Source of the DNA: Lyngbya sp. HA4199-MV5 | GTDB taxonomy: Bacteria > Cyanobacteriota > Cyanobacteriia > Leptolyngbyales > Leptolyngbyaceae | Direction: 5' to 3' | NCBI GenBank assembly: GCA_019359375.1 | Contig: JAHHHL010000025.1 | Coordinates: 1-64,000, forward strand | DNA: 64,000 nucleotides | In this document: positions 37,501 to 48,081 of the stretch, in pieces | How the letters are laid out: each line of letters begins with the position of its first letter | Numbering within the stretch: the stretch's first letter is position 1 | Notes under the pieces: model-generated | Database searches by the model: none | What the model was told of the DNA's origin: nothing | The model's input: the letters and a program-made list of their open reading frames with translations, nothing else | Position numbers and translations under genes: made by a program

Positions 37501-38555
37501 AGGGGCAGGTTGTCGAGCACGAGCCTCAAAAAGCGTTCCTGTTCGCGGAGCGCTTTTTCTGCCTGCTTCAGCTCAGTGATGTCGGTAATAAAGCCTTCAA
37601 TGCCCAGGACGGTGCCGCTTGCATCATAGAGTCCGTGCCCTTTTTCCCACAGCCATTTTTCCTGCCCAGTTTTTGTGCGAATGCGATATTCAGCAACGTA
37701 AGGCTCGCGGGAGGCGATCGCTTGTTCAATGCTGCCCAAAATGAACGGCACATCATCTGGGTGACAAATATCGTTGTAGGCTAAGCGTCGCTGGCTACCA
37801 GTTAGTTCCTGGCTGTAATAGCCCGTGATCGTCAGGCATCCTCCACTCAAGTACAGCATCGTCCACTGGGGGGCATTACTCCCGGTAAACACAATGCCTG
37901 GAAGCGAATTGATTAAGGTAAATAGACGCTGCTGGCTCTGCCCCAACGCTGCTTCAGCTTGTTTGTACTGCATCATGCTGCCTAGCTGTGCCGCCACCTT
38001 TGAGACAAGCCTCACCGATACGTCATCTTCGGGTCGGGGGGTATCTAGAAAAAAGACGATCGTCGCAATCACCTCATGCTGCGCCAACACTGGCACTGCC
38101 AGAACTGCCTTTAGTGGAGCCAGGTGAGCCACGCGGACGCGTAAAAACTCATGGTCAGACGCGGCACTCACATCAGGAATCCATTCTGCCTGCTTTGTTT
38201 GCCAGACTCGTCCTGGTAACCCTTCCCCAGGGGCAAAGCTCATCGCCTCACTGACCGCTCTAAAAGGATGCAGATGGTCTTGATCACCATGCCACACCGG
38301 GCTACATTCAAGCCGAGTTTGATCCTGGTTGGGCATCCAGGCTTCGGCAAAGACCCAGCCCATGCTCTGGCAAACGTGCTGCATAACGATGCTTAACGCC
38401 AGATCAAACTCCCTTGTATCCGCGATCGCGTGCATGATGCCTTGTAGTAGATCAGTTTCTGCTTGCGATCGTTCACAGTCAGTTACCTGTAGTGCTGAAG
38501 CGGTTGTGTTGAGAGTCGTGCGACCAAACTCAATCTTGGATGAAGACGTTGACAT
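34542..38555 (-). CDS. GAF/multi-PAS/GGDEF/EAL cyclic-di-GMP signalling protein
   Basis: 1337 residues. Order: GAF (~40-195), four PAS/PAC units (~205-720; e.g. LFTLINSLPGIVFTG, FLRLVLDNLPLAIFW, AIEACTEGIAVLNASGEF, YRSIFENAVAGIFQTTPQG), a second GAF (~730-885), GGDEF (~895-1060) and EAL (~1075-1325). The cyclase motif is an intact WGGDEF, with DLDRFKTINDTLGHAIGD before it. The phosphodiesterase has MEALLRWQHPELG, NLSARQFQ, LEITETTAM and DDFGTGYSSLGYLKRFP, so both activities could exist. There is no membrane segment, so it is a soluble multi-input sensor. A poorly conserved ~240 bp gap separates it from putA. Confidence 0.95.
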   Translation of the reverse strand: MSTSSSKIEFGRTTLNTTASALQVTDCERSQAETDLLQGIMHAIADTREFDLALSIVMQHVCQSMGWVFAEAWMPNQDQTRLECSPVWHGDQDHLHPFRAVSEAMSFAPGEGLPGRVWQTKQAEWIPDVSAASDHEFLRVRVAHLAPLKAVLAVPVLAQHEVIATIVFFLDTPRPEDDVSVRLVSKVAAQLGSMMQYKQAEAALGQSQQRLFTLINSLPGIVFTGSNAPQWTMLYLSGGCLTITGYYSQELTGSQRRLAYNDICHPDDVPFILGSIEQAIASREPYVAEYRIRTKTGQEKWLWEKGHGLYDASGTVLGIEGFITDITELKQAEKALREQERFLRLVLDNLPLAIFWKDTHSVYQGCNKQFADNLNLDAVTTVVGKTDHDLPYSSTLADQFQQQDQQVIRSGTPLLNLIEQNTIANGRPNWTQANKIPIRDADGRAIGVLGTIDDITERLQAEEVIRLQLAAIEACTEGIAVLNASGEFVYMNQAHAQFFGYEASALLGNHWRMLYDPIEAQRYEAEILPVLQQQGRWHGEATATRRDGSTFTEEVSVTLLDDEGLLCVCRDVSDRKRHEVDRKRHEAALKQAEEKYRSIFENAVAGIFQTTPQGHYLTANSMLAKLYGYDSPQELMVSLTDIRHQLYVDPQRRDEFSRLLQAQDAVLDFESQVYRKDGSVIWISENARALRDANGCLLGYEGTVEDITKRKQAESELLKRDRLLEGMATAMTYLLTDTDYEAAIAKVLETLGHSTGVDRVYIYQNHAHPKTDELVTSMRYEWTREFIAPTIQQPHWQNQPYSTPSLAGWYDALAIGHSVGGIIDDFTAPKQQVMQCDHILSVLLVPILIDSEFWGFIGFDDCRTKRRWSGNEESSLVAMAGSIGGTLKRQQAEATIRYQAFHDLLTGLPNRMLFNDRLPLALANAHRTKTMLAVMFLDLDRFKTINDTLGHAIGDLLLQSVALRLSDCMREGDTISRWGGDEFTLLLPQISTAEDAAKAAQRINEALKPAFYLETHELYISTSIGIALYPHDGDDAQTLLKNADAALYRVKEQGRNGYQIYTPAINSQASELLALESSLHHALERQEFVLHYQPQVNVSTGEITGMEALLRWQHPELGLVPPSIFISLAEENGLIVAIGEWVLRTACAQNKTWQSAGLAPLRMAVNLSARQFQQPDLVETITQLLAESHLSPNSLELEITETTAMQNVAFTIAMLESLRTMGVHISMDDFGTGYSSLGYLKRFPLTTIKLDQSFVHELTTDPSDAAIADAVIALGRGLNLNVVAEGVETQAQVDYLRSRHCEEMQGYLFSHPMPAAAATQFLQAHQPQTVSSVPKTQ

Positions 38556-40761
<2,206 letters not shown>

Positions 40762-40802
40762 CGAGGCAAAGATTGACCATTGAGGGTTCAGTGATACCTT
40801 TG

Positions 40803-40830
40803 GTAGGGACGTTACATGTAACGTCCCCAC
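40803..40830. terminator. 28-bp palindrome after eno
   Basis: Arms GTAGGGACGTTACA and TGTAACGTCCCCAC (one mismatch), 41 bp after the eno stop. Same element as after argH at 17722-17749. Confidence 0.6.
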
Positions 40831-40892
40831 AGAGGCTTTATCTGTTGTCTGCTTTAAACGGTCAGGCGTGTTTTAAGACAATATTCTTGTTT

Positions 40893-40930
40893 GATCGTTC
40901 AAAAATGCGTATGCTGAGAATGAACCGATC
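40893..40930. promoter_or_regulatory. Possible TetR operator upstream of the regulator gene
   Basis: Half-sites GATCGTTCA (40893-40901) and TGAACCGATC (40921-40930) form an imperfect dyad 26-63 bp before the regulator's start. The CGTTCA core also appears in the palindrome ahead of the GST gene, which fits autoregulation. Confidence 0.4.
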
Positions 40931-40955
40931 AATCAAGTGCTGACGTAATCCTCTG

Positions 40956-41528
40956 GTGCGACAACGAGAGTTTGATACCAATGAAATCCTGGCGATCGCC
41001 ATGAACTTGTTCTGGCAGCGCGGCTATAGCAACACCTCCATGAAAGATGTGGTGCAGGCGACGGGCGTGCAGCCTGGAAGTCTGTACAGTGCCTTTGGTG
41101 ATAAAGAAAAACTGTTTCAGCAGGCGCTTCGTAAGTATACGCAGGAGTTTTTTCGTGCGTCCATGCCACGCAACTACCCGCCGTTGACGTGCATTCAGCA
41201 GTGGTTTGAGTATCTAGCTGACGCAATGGCAAAAGACCCCCAGCAAAGAGGGTGCTTGATCATCAACACGGCAATGGAGCGGGAGGCACACTCGCCTAGC
41301 ACGATCGCGATTATTGAAGATCGGCTCGATGAAATTGAATCATTCTTCTGTCAAAACCTAAATCAGGCAAAGCTGGATGGGTCGTTGCCCAAAGCCCATG
41401 ACGCGGATGTAACAGCAAAAACCTTGCTGGGCGTTGTTGTGGGTATGTTAGCGGTTGCTCGCATGCGCCGGGATGGTCAAACGCTGCGTAGCATCGCCAA
41501 AGGCGCGATCGCCCTGCTCAACGCGTGA
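40956..41528 (+). CDS. TetR/AcrR family transcriptional regulator
   Basis: 190 residues. The N-terminal helix-turn-helix is EILAIAMNLFWQRGYSNTSM followed by KDVVQATGVQPGSLYSAFGDKEKLF, a textbook TetR DNA-binding unit. The ligand-binding C-terminal domain carries MAKDPQQRGCLIINTAMERE, typical of the group that regulates nearby oxidoreductase or GST genes. The start is GTG. It lies upstream of, and on the same strand as, the GST-SDR pair 455 bp away. It probably represses that pair and itself; the inducer is unknown. Confidence 0.92.
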   Translation: MRQREFDTNEILAIAMNLFWQRGYSNTSMKDVVQATGVQPGSLYSAFGDKEKLFQQALRKYTQEFFRASMPRNYPPLTCIQQWFEYLADAMAKDPQQRGCLIINTAMEREAHSPSTIAIIEDRLDEIESFFCQNLNQAKLDGSLPKAHDADVTAKTLLGVVVGMLAVARMRRDGQTLRSIAKGAIALLNA

Positions 41529-41740
41529 TCAACCGTGGGTTTCATCTCAGTGCAGCGGTTGTATTTGAAGCAGAGGGCAGGAGGCAGAGGGCAGGAGGCA
41601 GAAGGTAGAAGGCACCCGTTGTTCTCTTCACGCTTGCCTTTTCTTTTCGCTTTCTGGCTTCTCACAATCGCACCTCCCTTGACCAGGAAAGGCTTGACCA
41701 GGAAAGGCTATAGCGCTTCAGAAGGCTTAGCCGAGTTTCT
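41529..41740. repeat. Heptamer and direct repeats between TetR and GST genes
   Basis: GGCAGGA/GGCAGAG units at 41570-41615 and a tandem 17-bp TTGACCAGGAAAGGC repeat at about 41698-41733. The remaining part, to 41983, holds the GST promoter. Confidence 0.7.
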
Positions 41741-41933
41741 GAAGGATCATTCAAGAAATATTGGGAGTATCCCTACCCAGACTTGAGTACGCTTACAGTG
41801 CATCTGGACGGCTCAAAGAGGGTTAAAGCAGCGCTGTGTTTTCTCGCAGGAGTTCATGTCCGACAAAATTTTGAATCAATATGATTTTAAGCTTTGACTT
41901 GACAGGTGGTTTTCCTGAAGCTATCTTGAATGT

Positions 41934-41954
41934 GCGTTCAAAATGAATGAACGC
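41934..41954. promoter_or_regulatory. Likely operator of the GST-SDR operon
   Basis: Perfect 7-bp inverted repeat GCGTTCA-AAATGAA-TGAACGC, 29 bp before the GST start. Position and symmetry fit a TetR-family operator; it shares CGTTCA with the site near the regulator gene. Confidence 0.6.
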
Positions 41955-41983
41955 TCAAAAATAACCACCTACTGGTCACACTT

Positions 41984-42643
41984 ATGAGTGAACTGCTTTT
42001 GCATGGCTTTTCCGTTAGCCCCTATGTGCGATCGACGCGCATTGCCTTCATTGAAAAAGGTGTGACTCACTGCTTCAACGAGATTGGGTTTGACCATCTC
42101 GCTACCGATGACTACAGCAAGCTCAATCCGTTTCAGAAAATGCCTGTCTTGCAGCAAGAGAACTTTGTTCTTTACGAAACTCCAGCCATTTTGGGCTACA
42201 TCGACGAAGCCTTTGACGGGACTGCTTTGCAACCTGTAGATCCCAAAGCGCGGGGGCAGATGCACAAGTGGCTGGGCATTGCCGCGAATTACCTGTATCC
42301 CGTGGGCGTGATGCAACTGTTTTTGCACCGGGTCATGTTGCCTCTCATGGGCAATGAGCCGGATGAAGCGGTTGTGGAGAGTTCTGTCGTTGCGATCGTG
42401 CAACCGTTAGATGTGCTTGAACGTGAGCTTGTGGAACCATTTCTGGTTGGCAACACCTTAAGTCTGGCAGACATTCTGGTTGGAGCAATGGTGTCCTGTA
42501 TCCATCTGGCACCAGAAGGGGCAACGCTCATCCAGGCAAGACCCAAAACGGCAGCGTGGCTGAGTCAATTGAGCCAGCGGGAAAGCTTTCAACACAGCTT
42601 GTCGAGTCTGTTGCAGAGCAAGAGCCTGGGCGGTGTAGCATGA
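41984..42643 (+). CDS. Glutathione S-transferase family protein
   Basis: 219 residues. The N-terminal thioredoxin-like domain has LLLHGFSVSPYVRSTRIAFIE and the cis-proline segment NPFQKMPVLQ, then the glutathione-contact YETPAILGYID. The all-helical C-terminal domain includes PFLVGNTLSLADILVGAMV. It probably conjugates or reduces electrophiles using glutathione; the substrate is unknown. Its stop overlaps the start of the SDR gene (ATGA), so the two are translationally coupled. A perfect inverted repeat sits just upstream, suggesting control by the TetR regulator. Confidence 0.92.
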   Translation: MSELLLHGFSVSPYVRSTRIAFIEKGVTHCFNEIGFDHLATDDYSKLNPFQKMPVLQQENFVLYETPAILGYIDEAFDGTALQPVDPKARGQMHKWLGIAANYLYPVGVMQLFLHRVMLPLMGNEPDEAVVESSVVAIVQPLDVLERELVEPFLVGNTLSLADILVGAMVSCIHLAPEGATLIQARPKTAAWLSQLSQRESFQHSLSSLLQSKSLGGVA

Positions 42644-43356
42644 TCTCCTTAAGCAACCAGCACGTCGTCATTGTTGGCGGCAGCAGCGGTATTGGGTTGG
42701 CAACCGGCACCCTTGCCAAACAATTGGGCGCTGATGTGACGCTCATCAGCCGTGATGCAGCAAAGCTGAAGCAGATTGCCAGTCAATTGGATAGTGTCCG
42801 TATTGCGATCGCGGATTTTGCTGACGAAGCCGCTACTGATGCAGCCTTTGCAAACCTGCCACCGATCCATCATGTGTATGTGGCAGCAGGCAGCTTTGTC
42901 GGCGGTAACATCCTGGAAGGCAAGATGGCTGATTTTCGTCGTGCGATCGATACTCGCATTTGGGGCTCTGTGCATGTGGTGCGGGCAGCCGTACCCAAGA
43001 TGAGTGCAACTGGTTCGCTAACGTTTACAGGCGGGCTATCAACCGATCGACCCGTCAAGGGAGCGTGGGCAACGGCTGTGGCAACGGCAGCAGCCGAACA
43101 GTTAGCCCGTGCCTTAGCGCTTGAATTAGCCCCCCTTCGAGTTAACGCCATCGCTCCGGGCTGGACGGATACTCCCATGTGGAATGACATTTTGGGCGCA
43201 GAAAAGCAGGCTATCTTTGGCGGAGTCGCTACTCAGGTACCGATGAAGCGCCTTTCCTTAGCGACAGAGGTTGCCCAGGCTGTAATTTTTCTGATGCAAA
43301 GTGCAACCGTCACCGGAGAGGTGCTCCACGTTGATGGTGGACATCGCCTCGTTTGA
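42640..43356 (+). CDS. Atypical short-chain dehydrogenase/reductase family protein
   Basis: 238 residues from the ATG at 42640, overlapping the GST stop by 4 bp. The Rossmann nucleotide motif VVIVGGSSGIGLATG and the NAIAPGWTDTPMW and GEVLHVDGGHR segments are clear SDR features. The usual catalytic YxxxK is not visible: the aligned stretch reads GAWATAVATAAAEQLARALA, with threonines where Tyr and Lys should be. It may bind NAD(P) without standard chemistry or belong to a divergent SDR subgroup that I recall has this loss. It is controlled with the GST gene. Confidence 0.9.
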   Translation: MISLSNQHVVIVGGSSGIGLATGTLAKQLGADVTLISRDAAKLKQIASQLDSVRIAIADFADEAATDAAFANLPPIHHVYVAAGSFVGGNILEGKMADFRRAIDTRIWGSVHVVRAAVPKMSATGSLTFTGGLSTDRPVKGAWATAVATAAAEQLARALALELAPLRVNAIAPGWTDTPMWNDILGAEKQAIFGGVATQVPMKRLSLATEVAQAVIFLMQSATVTGEVLHVDGGHRLV

Positions 43357-43393
43357 TGCCAGTCCCAAACGATCGCACCACAGATAACCGTCG

Positions 43394-43421
43394 GTAGGGG
43401 CTTACAGCCGTAAGCCCCTAC
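43394..43421. terminator. 28-bp palindrome after the SDR gene
   Basis: Arms GTAGGGGCTTAC and GTAAGCCCCTAC around AGCC. Same length and ends as the palindromes after argH and eno, but with a different inner sequence. Confidence 0.6.
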
Positions 43422-43475
43422 AAAGATTTGTAACCGAAGTTTAGAGTATTGGGATGATGCTGGGAGCCTTGCACT

Positions 43476-44867
43476 CTACTGCATTTCTGGGTGCTGGTTC
43501 ATGGCAGCTAAAGCGCTTAGTTGCTCATAATGCTGTTGCCGTCTTAGCCGCCGCTCCTGCCACAGCAAACCAATGAGTACAGCAACAGAAAGCATAAAAC
43601 CAGGTTCTTCTAACAATGTAAAAATGAAGCCATTGATCAAAACATTGAAAACAACGAACTTGGAAAGATCATCGGGACAAAGCCGCTGCCAAACAACGAT
43701 CCAGATATAAATGTAAGCGACTAATCCTACAACTCCCAAGTCAGCCCAAATGGCAGCCCAACCCCAGAAAGGAGAAAACATACTGGAGTCTAGATAGCTG
43801 CCGTCCCAAATTCTCCAAAACTCATTGGTCACGACGCTGTTGCTCGTTGCACCAAGAGGACTGAGGATACTGGCATAATCTCTGATCATCCAGCCGCCAA
43901 GACGACCGATCGTGTGTCCAGGTCCGAGCCCCAAAAAGCTATTCAGGATTGATTCGTAATACGTCGGAATAATGCGGAGTGGCGACAACTTTTGCACCGT
44001 CGCATCACCATCAGGACCATAAATTTCTGGTCGTACCCACGTTTTGTAGGCTCGGAAAAGCTCAATGTTTTCGACACACCAAAACAACACCAGCACCACC
44101 ACAACAGCCAGCGCTGCGTATTGTAGGGTTACGCGGATATTTTTGGCGCGAGCAAGAATCAAGCAAAGCCAGCTCACTAATGCCACTAGCAGCACTTGCT
44201 TTGCATCAGCGATTAAAATTTGCAGAAACGCTGCAAAGACGATCGCAAGTCGAATCCAAAGCTTAACGTCTTTAGCCGTTGCTAAATAGTAAAGGCTAAA
44301 AAATAAAGAAACAGATGCAGCAACAACGTGACCACCATAAGAGAAGTAGAAAACACCTTGAACATTGTCTTCGATCGTAGCTTTCGTCCGCACAAGAATG
44401 CCTAGAGCGATGCCAATTCTCTGACTAAAAGCAAGGATGGCATGTCCAGCGATAAAGCCTAATAGCCAATTTCTGAACGAGCGAAACTCTTTCCAGGAGA
44501 TGGGGATACAGAGAATCGTTAACAGCAGAATAAATCCTTCTGTTAGCAGCAAAAAATCTAACGTGACATTAATGGCAGCGGCTGAATTGAGTAGCGCACT
44601 GGCAATAATGGCTCCTAGAAAAAGCAAAAGACTGGTCGCTAAAGCTCTAATCGTGGCAATTTGTTGCCGATCTTTGACGCGAGTTTGAAAGAACACGATC
44701 GCGCCGACAAGCGGTACAACCGCAAAATGCACAAAGTTAATCGCTGGCGGCGCACCCATTGCACTTAAAATTCTGGGAAAGAAAGCAGTCGCAAAGGCAA
44801 TTAAAACGAGTGTTGAGCCTTTGAAGATGCCACCTTCTTGTCGATAGGTCACTAGATGTCCGTTCAT
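43476..44867 (-). CDS. Multi-pass membrane protein, probable polysaccharide polymerase/ligase
   Basis: 463 residues with roughly eleven to twelve membrane helices and a large loop near residues 265-360 (YGPDGDATVQKLSPLRIIPT, GLGPGHTIGRLGGWM). This is the layout of Wzy/O-antigen-ligase-type proteins that join or polymerise lipid-linked sugar units at the outer face of the membrane. The GLGPGHT segment resembles the loop region of that family. It is the last gene of the minus-strand glycosyltransferase cluster, separated from it by 750 bp. The family assignment is from topology and context. Confidence 0.78.
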   Translation of the reverse strand: MNGHLVTYRQEGGIFKGSTLVLIAFATAFFPRILSAMGAPPAINFVHFAVVPLVGAIVFFQTRVKDRQQIATIRALATSLLLFLGAIIASALLNSAAAINVTLDFLLLTEGFILLLTILCIPISWKEFRSFRNWLLGFIAGHAILAFSQRIGIALGILVRTKATIEDNVQGVFYFSYGGHVVAASVSLFFSLYYLATAKDVKLWIRLAIVFAAFLQILIADAKQVLLVALVSWLCLILARAKNIRVTLQYAALAVVVVLVLFWCVENIELFRAYKTWVRPEIYGPDGDATVQKLSPLRIIPTYYESILNSFLGLGPGHTIGRLGGWMIRDYASILSPLGATSNSVVTNEFWRIWDGSYLDSSMFSPFWGWAAIWADLGVVGLVAYIYIWIVVWQRLCPDDLSKFVVFNVLINGFIFTLLEEPGFMLSVAVLIGLLWQERRLRRQQHYEQLSALAAMNQHPEMQ

Positions 44868-45617
44868 GACGCTCTTTCAAGATGAGACTGAGTGAGTGCT
44901 GTCTAGCAGCGGCATTTTGACTGAAGCTTGTGGCTATGACAGGTGAACGCGATCGCACACAATCTTGCTGTCGCTTGCATCAACGTCAGCCTGCTTCTTC
45001 TCTATTAGCAACCATGCTGACACTGCATCAGGAAATAAACGAGCTGAATGACCCCTTTCAGACACCCTCTAGGGCGTGTTTTAAAGCCCTTGATCCTCCC
45101 CAACCCTCGCGCTTCGCGCCGCTAACGCTAGAAAAAAGGAGAGAGCCGAACTATTCAAAGTCCCCCTTTTTAAGGGGGATTGAGGGGGATCACCAAGAGT
45201 CAAGGAAACGATCCGAAGGTTTTAAAGCACTGCCTAAGCGATCGACAAACGTGTGCAAAAAGCATCTGTTTCATCCGTTCCCATCCGCTGCTCACCCATC
45301 GTGCGACAGAATCAAATAGCCCTGGATAGATGGGCGAGCTAGCTTGAGGCGCTTTGTTGGTGCTGAGTTTTGAAGCAACTCCGATTCAGTCAGTCGATTT
45401 GCGTTGAGACGGTGTGCCTGTTTGTGCTGAAGCGATCGATAGAGTGCAGGCAGAATAGCCTTCTTTGCGGCTTGTTTCTGCTCGACGTTGGTGGAGTTGA
45501 ACGATCGTGTGGGATTGAACTGATCTTGCGTTTAACTGATCTCCTGGTTGTCGCGCTTAAGCGTTTTCACGTTTGAGCGGTCTACTCATGCTTTGTGAGG
45601 AACCGTATAGTTCGCCA
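44868..45617. other. 750-bp gap inside the polysaccharide cluster
   Basis: No gene I can support. It contains the cyanobacterial hairpin repeat TCCCCCTTTTTAAGGGGGA (45161-45179) followed by the GGGGGAT continuation, and a CTTCGCGCCG-type sequence before it. The frames at 44930-45319 and 45370-45576 run through these repeats and have poor composition. Confidence 0.6.
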
Positions 45618-46817
45618 TCAGCCCATTTTGACGGGTGCTATACGATCGAACACAGCATTGGGCTGCACTCTTGCGTAAATCTCCATCAGCTTGTGATAGT
45701 TCTGAGACGGCGTGTATTTTGCCTCGTATTCAGCGCGAGCGGCGTACCGCATTTGAGCTAGCTTGCGAGGATTGGTCATCGCCCAGTCAACTTTTGCAGC
45801 CAGATCGTCTGAATCAGCCGGATGGAAATGTAACCCGGTACGATGATCCTCAACCAATTCAGCGATCGCGCCGATGTTTGACGCAATGACTGGCGTGCCT
45901 TTAGCAAAGGCTTCAACGGCGACCCGACCAAACGTTTCGTACCATTTGGAGGGAAAGACGAGAAATTTTGCTTCACCCATGAGGGCATAGACCTCTGGCA
46001 TCGGTTTGCGTCCTAACCATTCAATGTTGGGCGATCGCTGGCTGGCTGCCATCACTAAATCGGCAAGCGGTCCGTCCCCAACAATTTTGAGTGGCATGGG
46101 ATGCTTCAGTTTCTCCCAGGCTTCAAGCAGCGTATCCAGACCTTTTTCTACCGAGAGTCGCCCTACGTAGAGGGCGTAGCCACCCTGCCCGGTACCCTGG
46201 CGCGCATCAGCATACACAAAGTTTGGTTTGACCACAATCTTCTCGGCGGGCAAGCCACCTTCAATGAATTTCTGGCGAGCAAATTCAGTCAAAGCGATGT
46301 AAACATCTACCATGTCCGTCCAGGTACTCATGGCACGGTGCGCGGTGATCATGCCTGTCACTGCCGTGCTCGCAGGGCGACTACCGCGATAGCAGCCGCG
46401 TACCACCGCAGGATACGGAACAGGTTTGCCCATACAATCTTCGCAGACCTTGCCTTCTCGGAAAAAGAGACCGTTGGGGCACAGTAAGCGGTAGTTTCGC
46501 AGGGTTTGGACGACTGGTACCCCCTCCGCTTTGGCAGCGTAATAAACGGAGGGCGAAATCAGCGGGAAAAAGTTTTGCACATGAACAGCGTTGTAGTTTT
46601 TACGCTTGAGCGTCTGCCTGACAATTTGATACGACTCCTGTGACCAGATTGTCCGCAGTGCCATCTGCACTGGATTCATCTGTGCCACCTGATCGTTGCT
46701 TTCCTCGTAGATCTCAACCAGATGCCCCCTGTCTTGTAGCAGCCGCTCTTCGGCTTCGCGTGACTCATCTTCGCCGCCGCGAATTTGATACTTGTTATGT
46801 ACGCTTAGGATACGCAT
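45618..46817 (-). CDS. Glycosyltransferase family 4 protein
   Basis: 399 residues from the ATG at 46817, preceded by CAGGAG; the longer frame to 46874 is less likely. The GT-B fold starts with MRILSVHNKYQIRGGED. The donor-binding domain has LYVGRLSVEKGLDTLLEAW, IVGDGPL and FPSKWYETFGRVAVEAFAKG (the E-x7-E motif). The N-terminal acceptor half includes a cysteine pair in CPNGLFFREGKVCEDC, a feature of one GT4 subgroup. Its start lies within the end of the previous glycosyltransferase gene (23-bp overlap). It likely adds one sugar in exopolysaccharide synthesis. Confidence 0.9.
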   Translation of the reverse strand: MRILSVHNKYQIRGGEDESREAEERLLQDRGHLVEIYEESNDQVAQMNPVQMALRTIWSQESYQIVRQTLKRKNYNAVHVQNFFPLISPSVYYAAKAEGVPVVQTLRNYRLLCPNGLFFREGKVCEDCMGKPVPYPAVVRGCYRGSRPASTAVTGMITAHRAMSTWTDMVDVYIALTEFARQKFIEGGLPAEKIVVKPNFVYADARQGTGQGGYALYVGRLSVEKGLDTLLEAWEKLKHPMPLKIVGDGPLADLVMAASQRSPNIEWLGRKPMPEVYALMGEAKFLVFPSKWYETFGRVAVEAFAKGTPVIASNIGAIAELVEDHRTGLHFHPADSDDLAAKVDWAMTNPRKLAQMRYAARAEYEAKYTPSQNYHKLMEIYARVQPNAVFDRIAPVKMG

Positions 46818-48081
46818 GTGAGTCAATCTCCTGAGTGAGGGCTTGCGTCTCTGCTGCCGAAAGCACGTCGGCATAGAACTGTTTGAAGCGATGCACCCTA
46901 ACTTCCCAGTCGAAAACGGTCTGCACCCTCTGCTGACCTGCTTTTCCCATCCGAATCCCCAGCTCAGCGTTGTGCGCGAGGTGCGACATTGCTTCTGCCA
47001 GATGCTTGACTGCCTGTTCTGGGTCAGGCGCAGGCACTTTGAACCCAGTTGCTTCCGTCACCTGAGTGGCAGGACCACCCAGATCGAGACAAATCACCGG
47101 GCGGCTCGCTGCCATAGCTTCGAGGCAAACCCAACCGCCAGAATCATGCAGGCTGGGATGCACCAGGGCATGGCACGCCTCCAGCTTTTGCAAGGTTTGC
47201 TCACGGGGCAGCAAGCCCCAAAATCGCACCCGATCGCCAATTCCCAACTCCTGAGCCAGCGCGATTAACGCGGCTTTATCGGGACCGTCGCCCACCACCC
47301 AATACTCGGCATCGGGGATATCGAGTTGGGCAAAGGCTCGTAGCCCCAGGTGAAAGCCCTTCCAGTGCAGCAGCCGACCGATCGAGATCACCCGAAAGGT
47401 GGCTTGCGGAACAGGAGACAGGGCTGAGAGTGTGGCGAAATCCGATTTGGGAATCCCCGCGACCCCGAAGATTTCGATTTGCTTGCAGCCCATTGCGGCT
47501 AAGCGATCGCGGGTTTCAGTCGTGGCTGCGAGGGCGATCGCGCTGCGTCGTGCCGTGAGCCGTACAAAGGGATCTCGTTCACCGAGCGATCGCGCTACAT
47601 CCCGCAAGAGTTCGTAGACCTTGCCGCGCAGGCTCAGGTCATGCCAGAAGGGTTTGGGAGCTGATTCGCCACCGCCGATCGGTCCCCAGACAAACGGCAC
47701 GGGCAGCAGCGCCAGAAAACTAGGACCCCAATGCTTGACGTAGGTGACGTGGTGGACGAGATCAAACCCAATCTCGCGGTGGAGCGTCTGGGCGGCAACG
47801 TAGATACCGACTTGCCAGAGGTAGTAATGCAACTGCACGCCGCGCAACCCCTGCTTCCACCAGCGCATCCAGTAGGGGATGTCGTAGTAAACAATGTGGA
47901 GGTTGGGGTCGGGGTGCCTGACCAACTCCGCTTCGATACCAGCACGGTTATCTTCGCGGGTAAGTACCCAGACGTGGTGATGCTTCGCAAGTTCCTTGGC
48001 AATATGCCAGCCAATGCCAGGATCGGAGCCGCGACCGGGACCGCAGGCATAGGCTGAAAGCAACAGCTTAAGAGGCTTCAT
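46795..48081 (-). CDS. Glycosyltransferase family 4 protein
   Basis: 428 residues. It begins LKLLLSAYACGPGRGSDPGIGWHIAKEL, a subgroup signature with an acceptor-side loop. The donor domain has ISIGRLLHWKGFHLGLRAF, VVGDGPD and HPSLHDSGGWVCLEAMAASRPVICLD. The HDSGG variant of the E-x7-E region is characteristic of some exopolysaccharide transferases. The gene overlaps its upstream neighbour by 4 bp and the downstream one by 23 bp, so the three form one translationally coupled operon. Confidence 0.9.
   Translation of the reverse strand: MKPLKLLLSAYACGPGRGSDPGIGWHIAKELAKHHHVWVLTREDNRAGIEAELVRHPDPNLHIVYYDIPYWMRWWKQGLRGVQLHYYLWQVGIYVAAQTLHREIGFDLVHHVTYVKHWGPSFLALLPVPFVWGPIGGGESAPKPFWHDLSLRGKVYELLRDVARSLGERDPFVRLTARRSAIALAATTETRDRLAAMGCKQIEIFGVAGIPKSDFATLSALSPVPQATFRVISIGRLLHWKGFHLGLRAFAQLDIPDAEYWVVGDGPDKAALIALAQELGIGDRVRFWGLLPREQTLQKLEACHALVHPSLHDSGGWVCLEAMAASRPVICLDLGGPATQVTEATGFKVPAPDPEQAVKHLAEAMSHLAHNAELGIRMGKAGQQRVQTVFDWEVRVHRFKQFYADVLSAAETQALTQEIDSHAYPKRT

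Noticed and set aside
44930..45319. 129-codon plus-strand frame in the gap of the polysaccharide cluster
   Set aside because: It runs through the TCCCCCTTTTTAAGGGGGA hairpin repeat and other low-value sequence, with an unlikely amino-acid composition.
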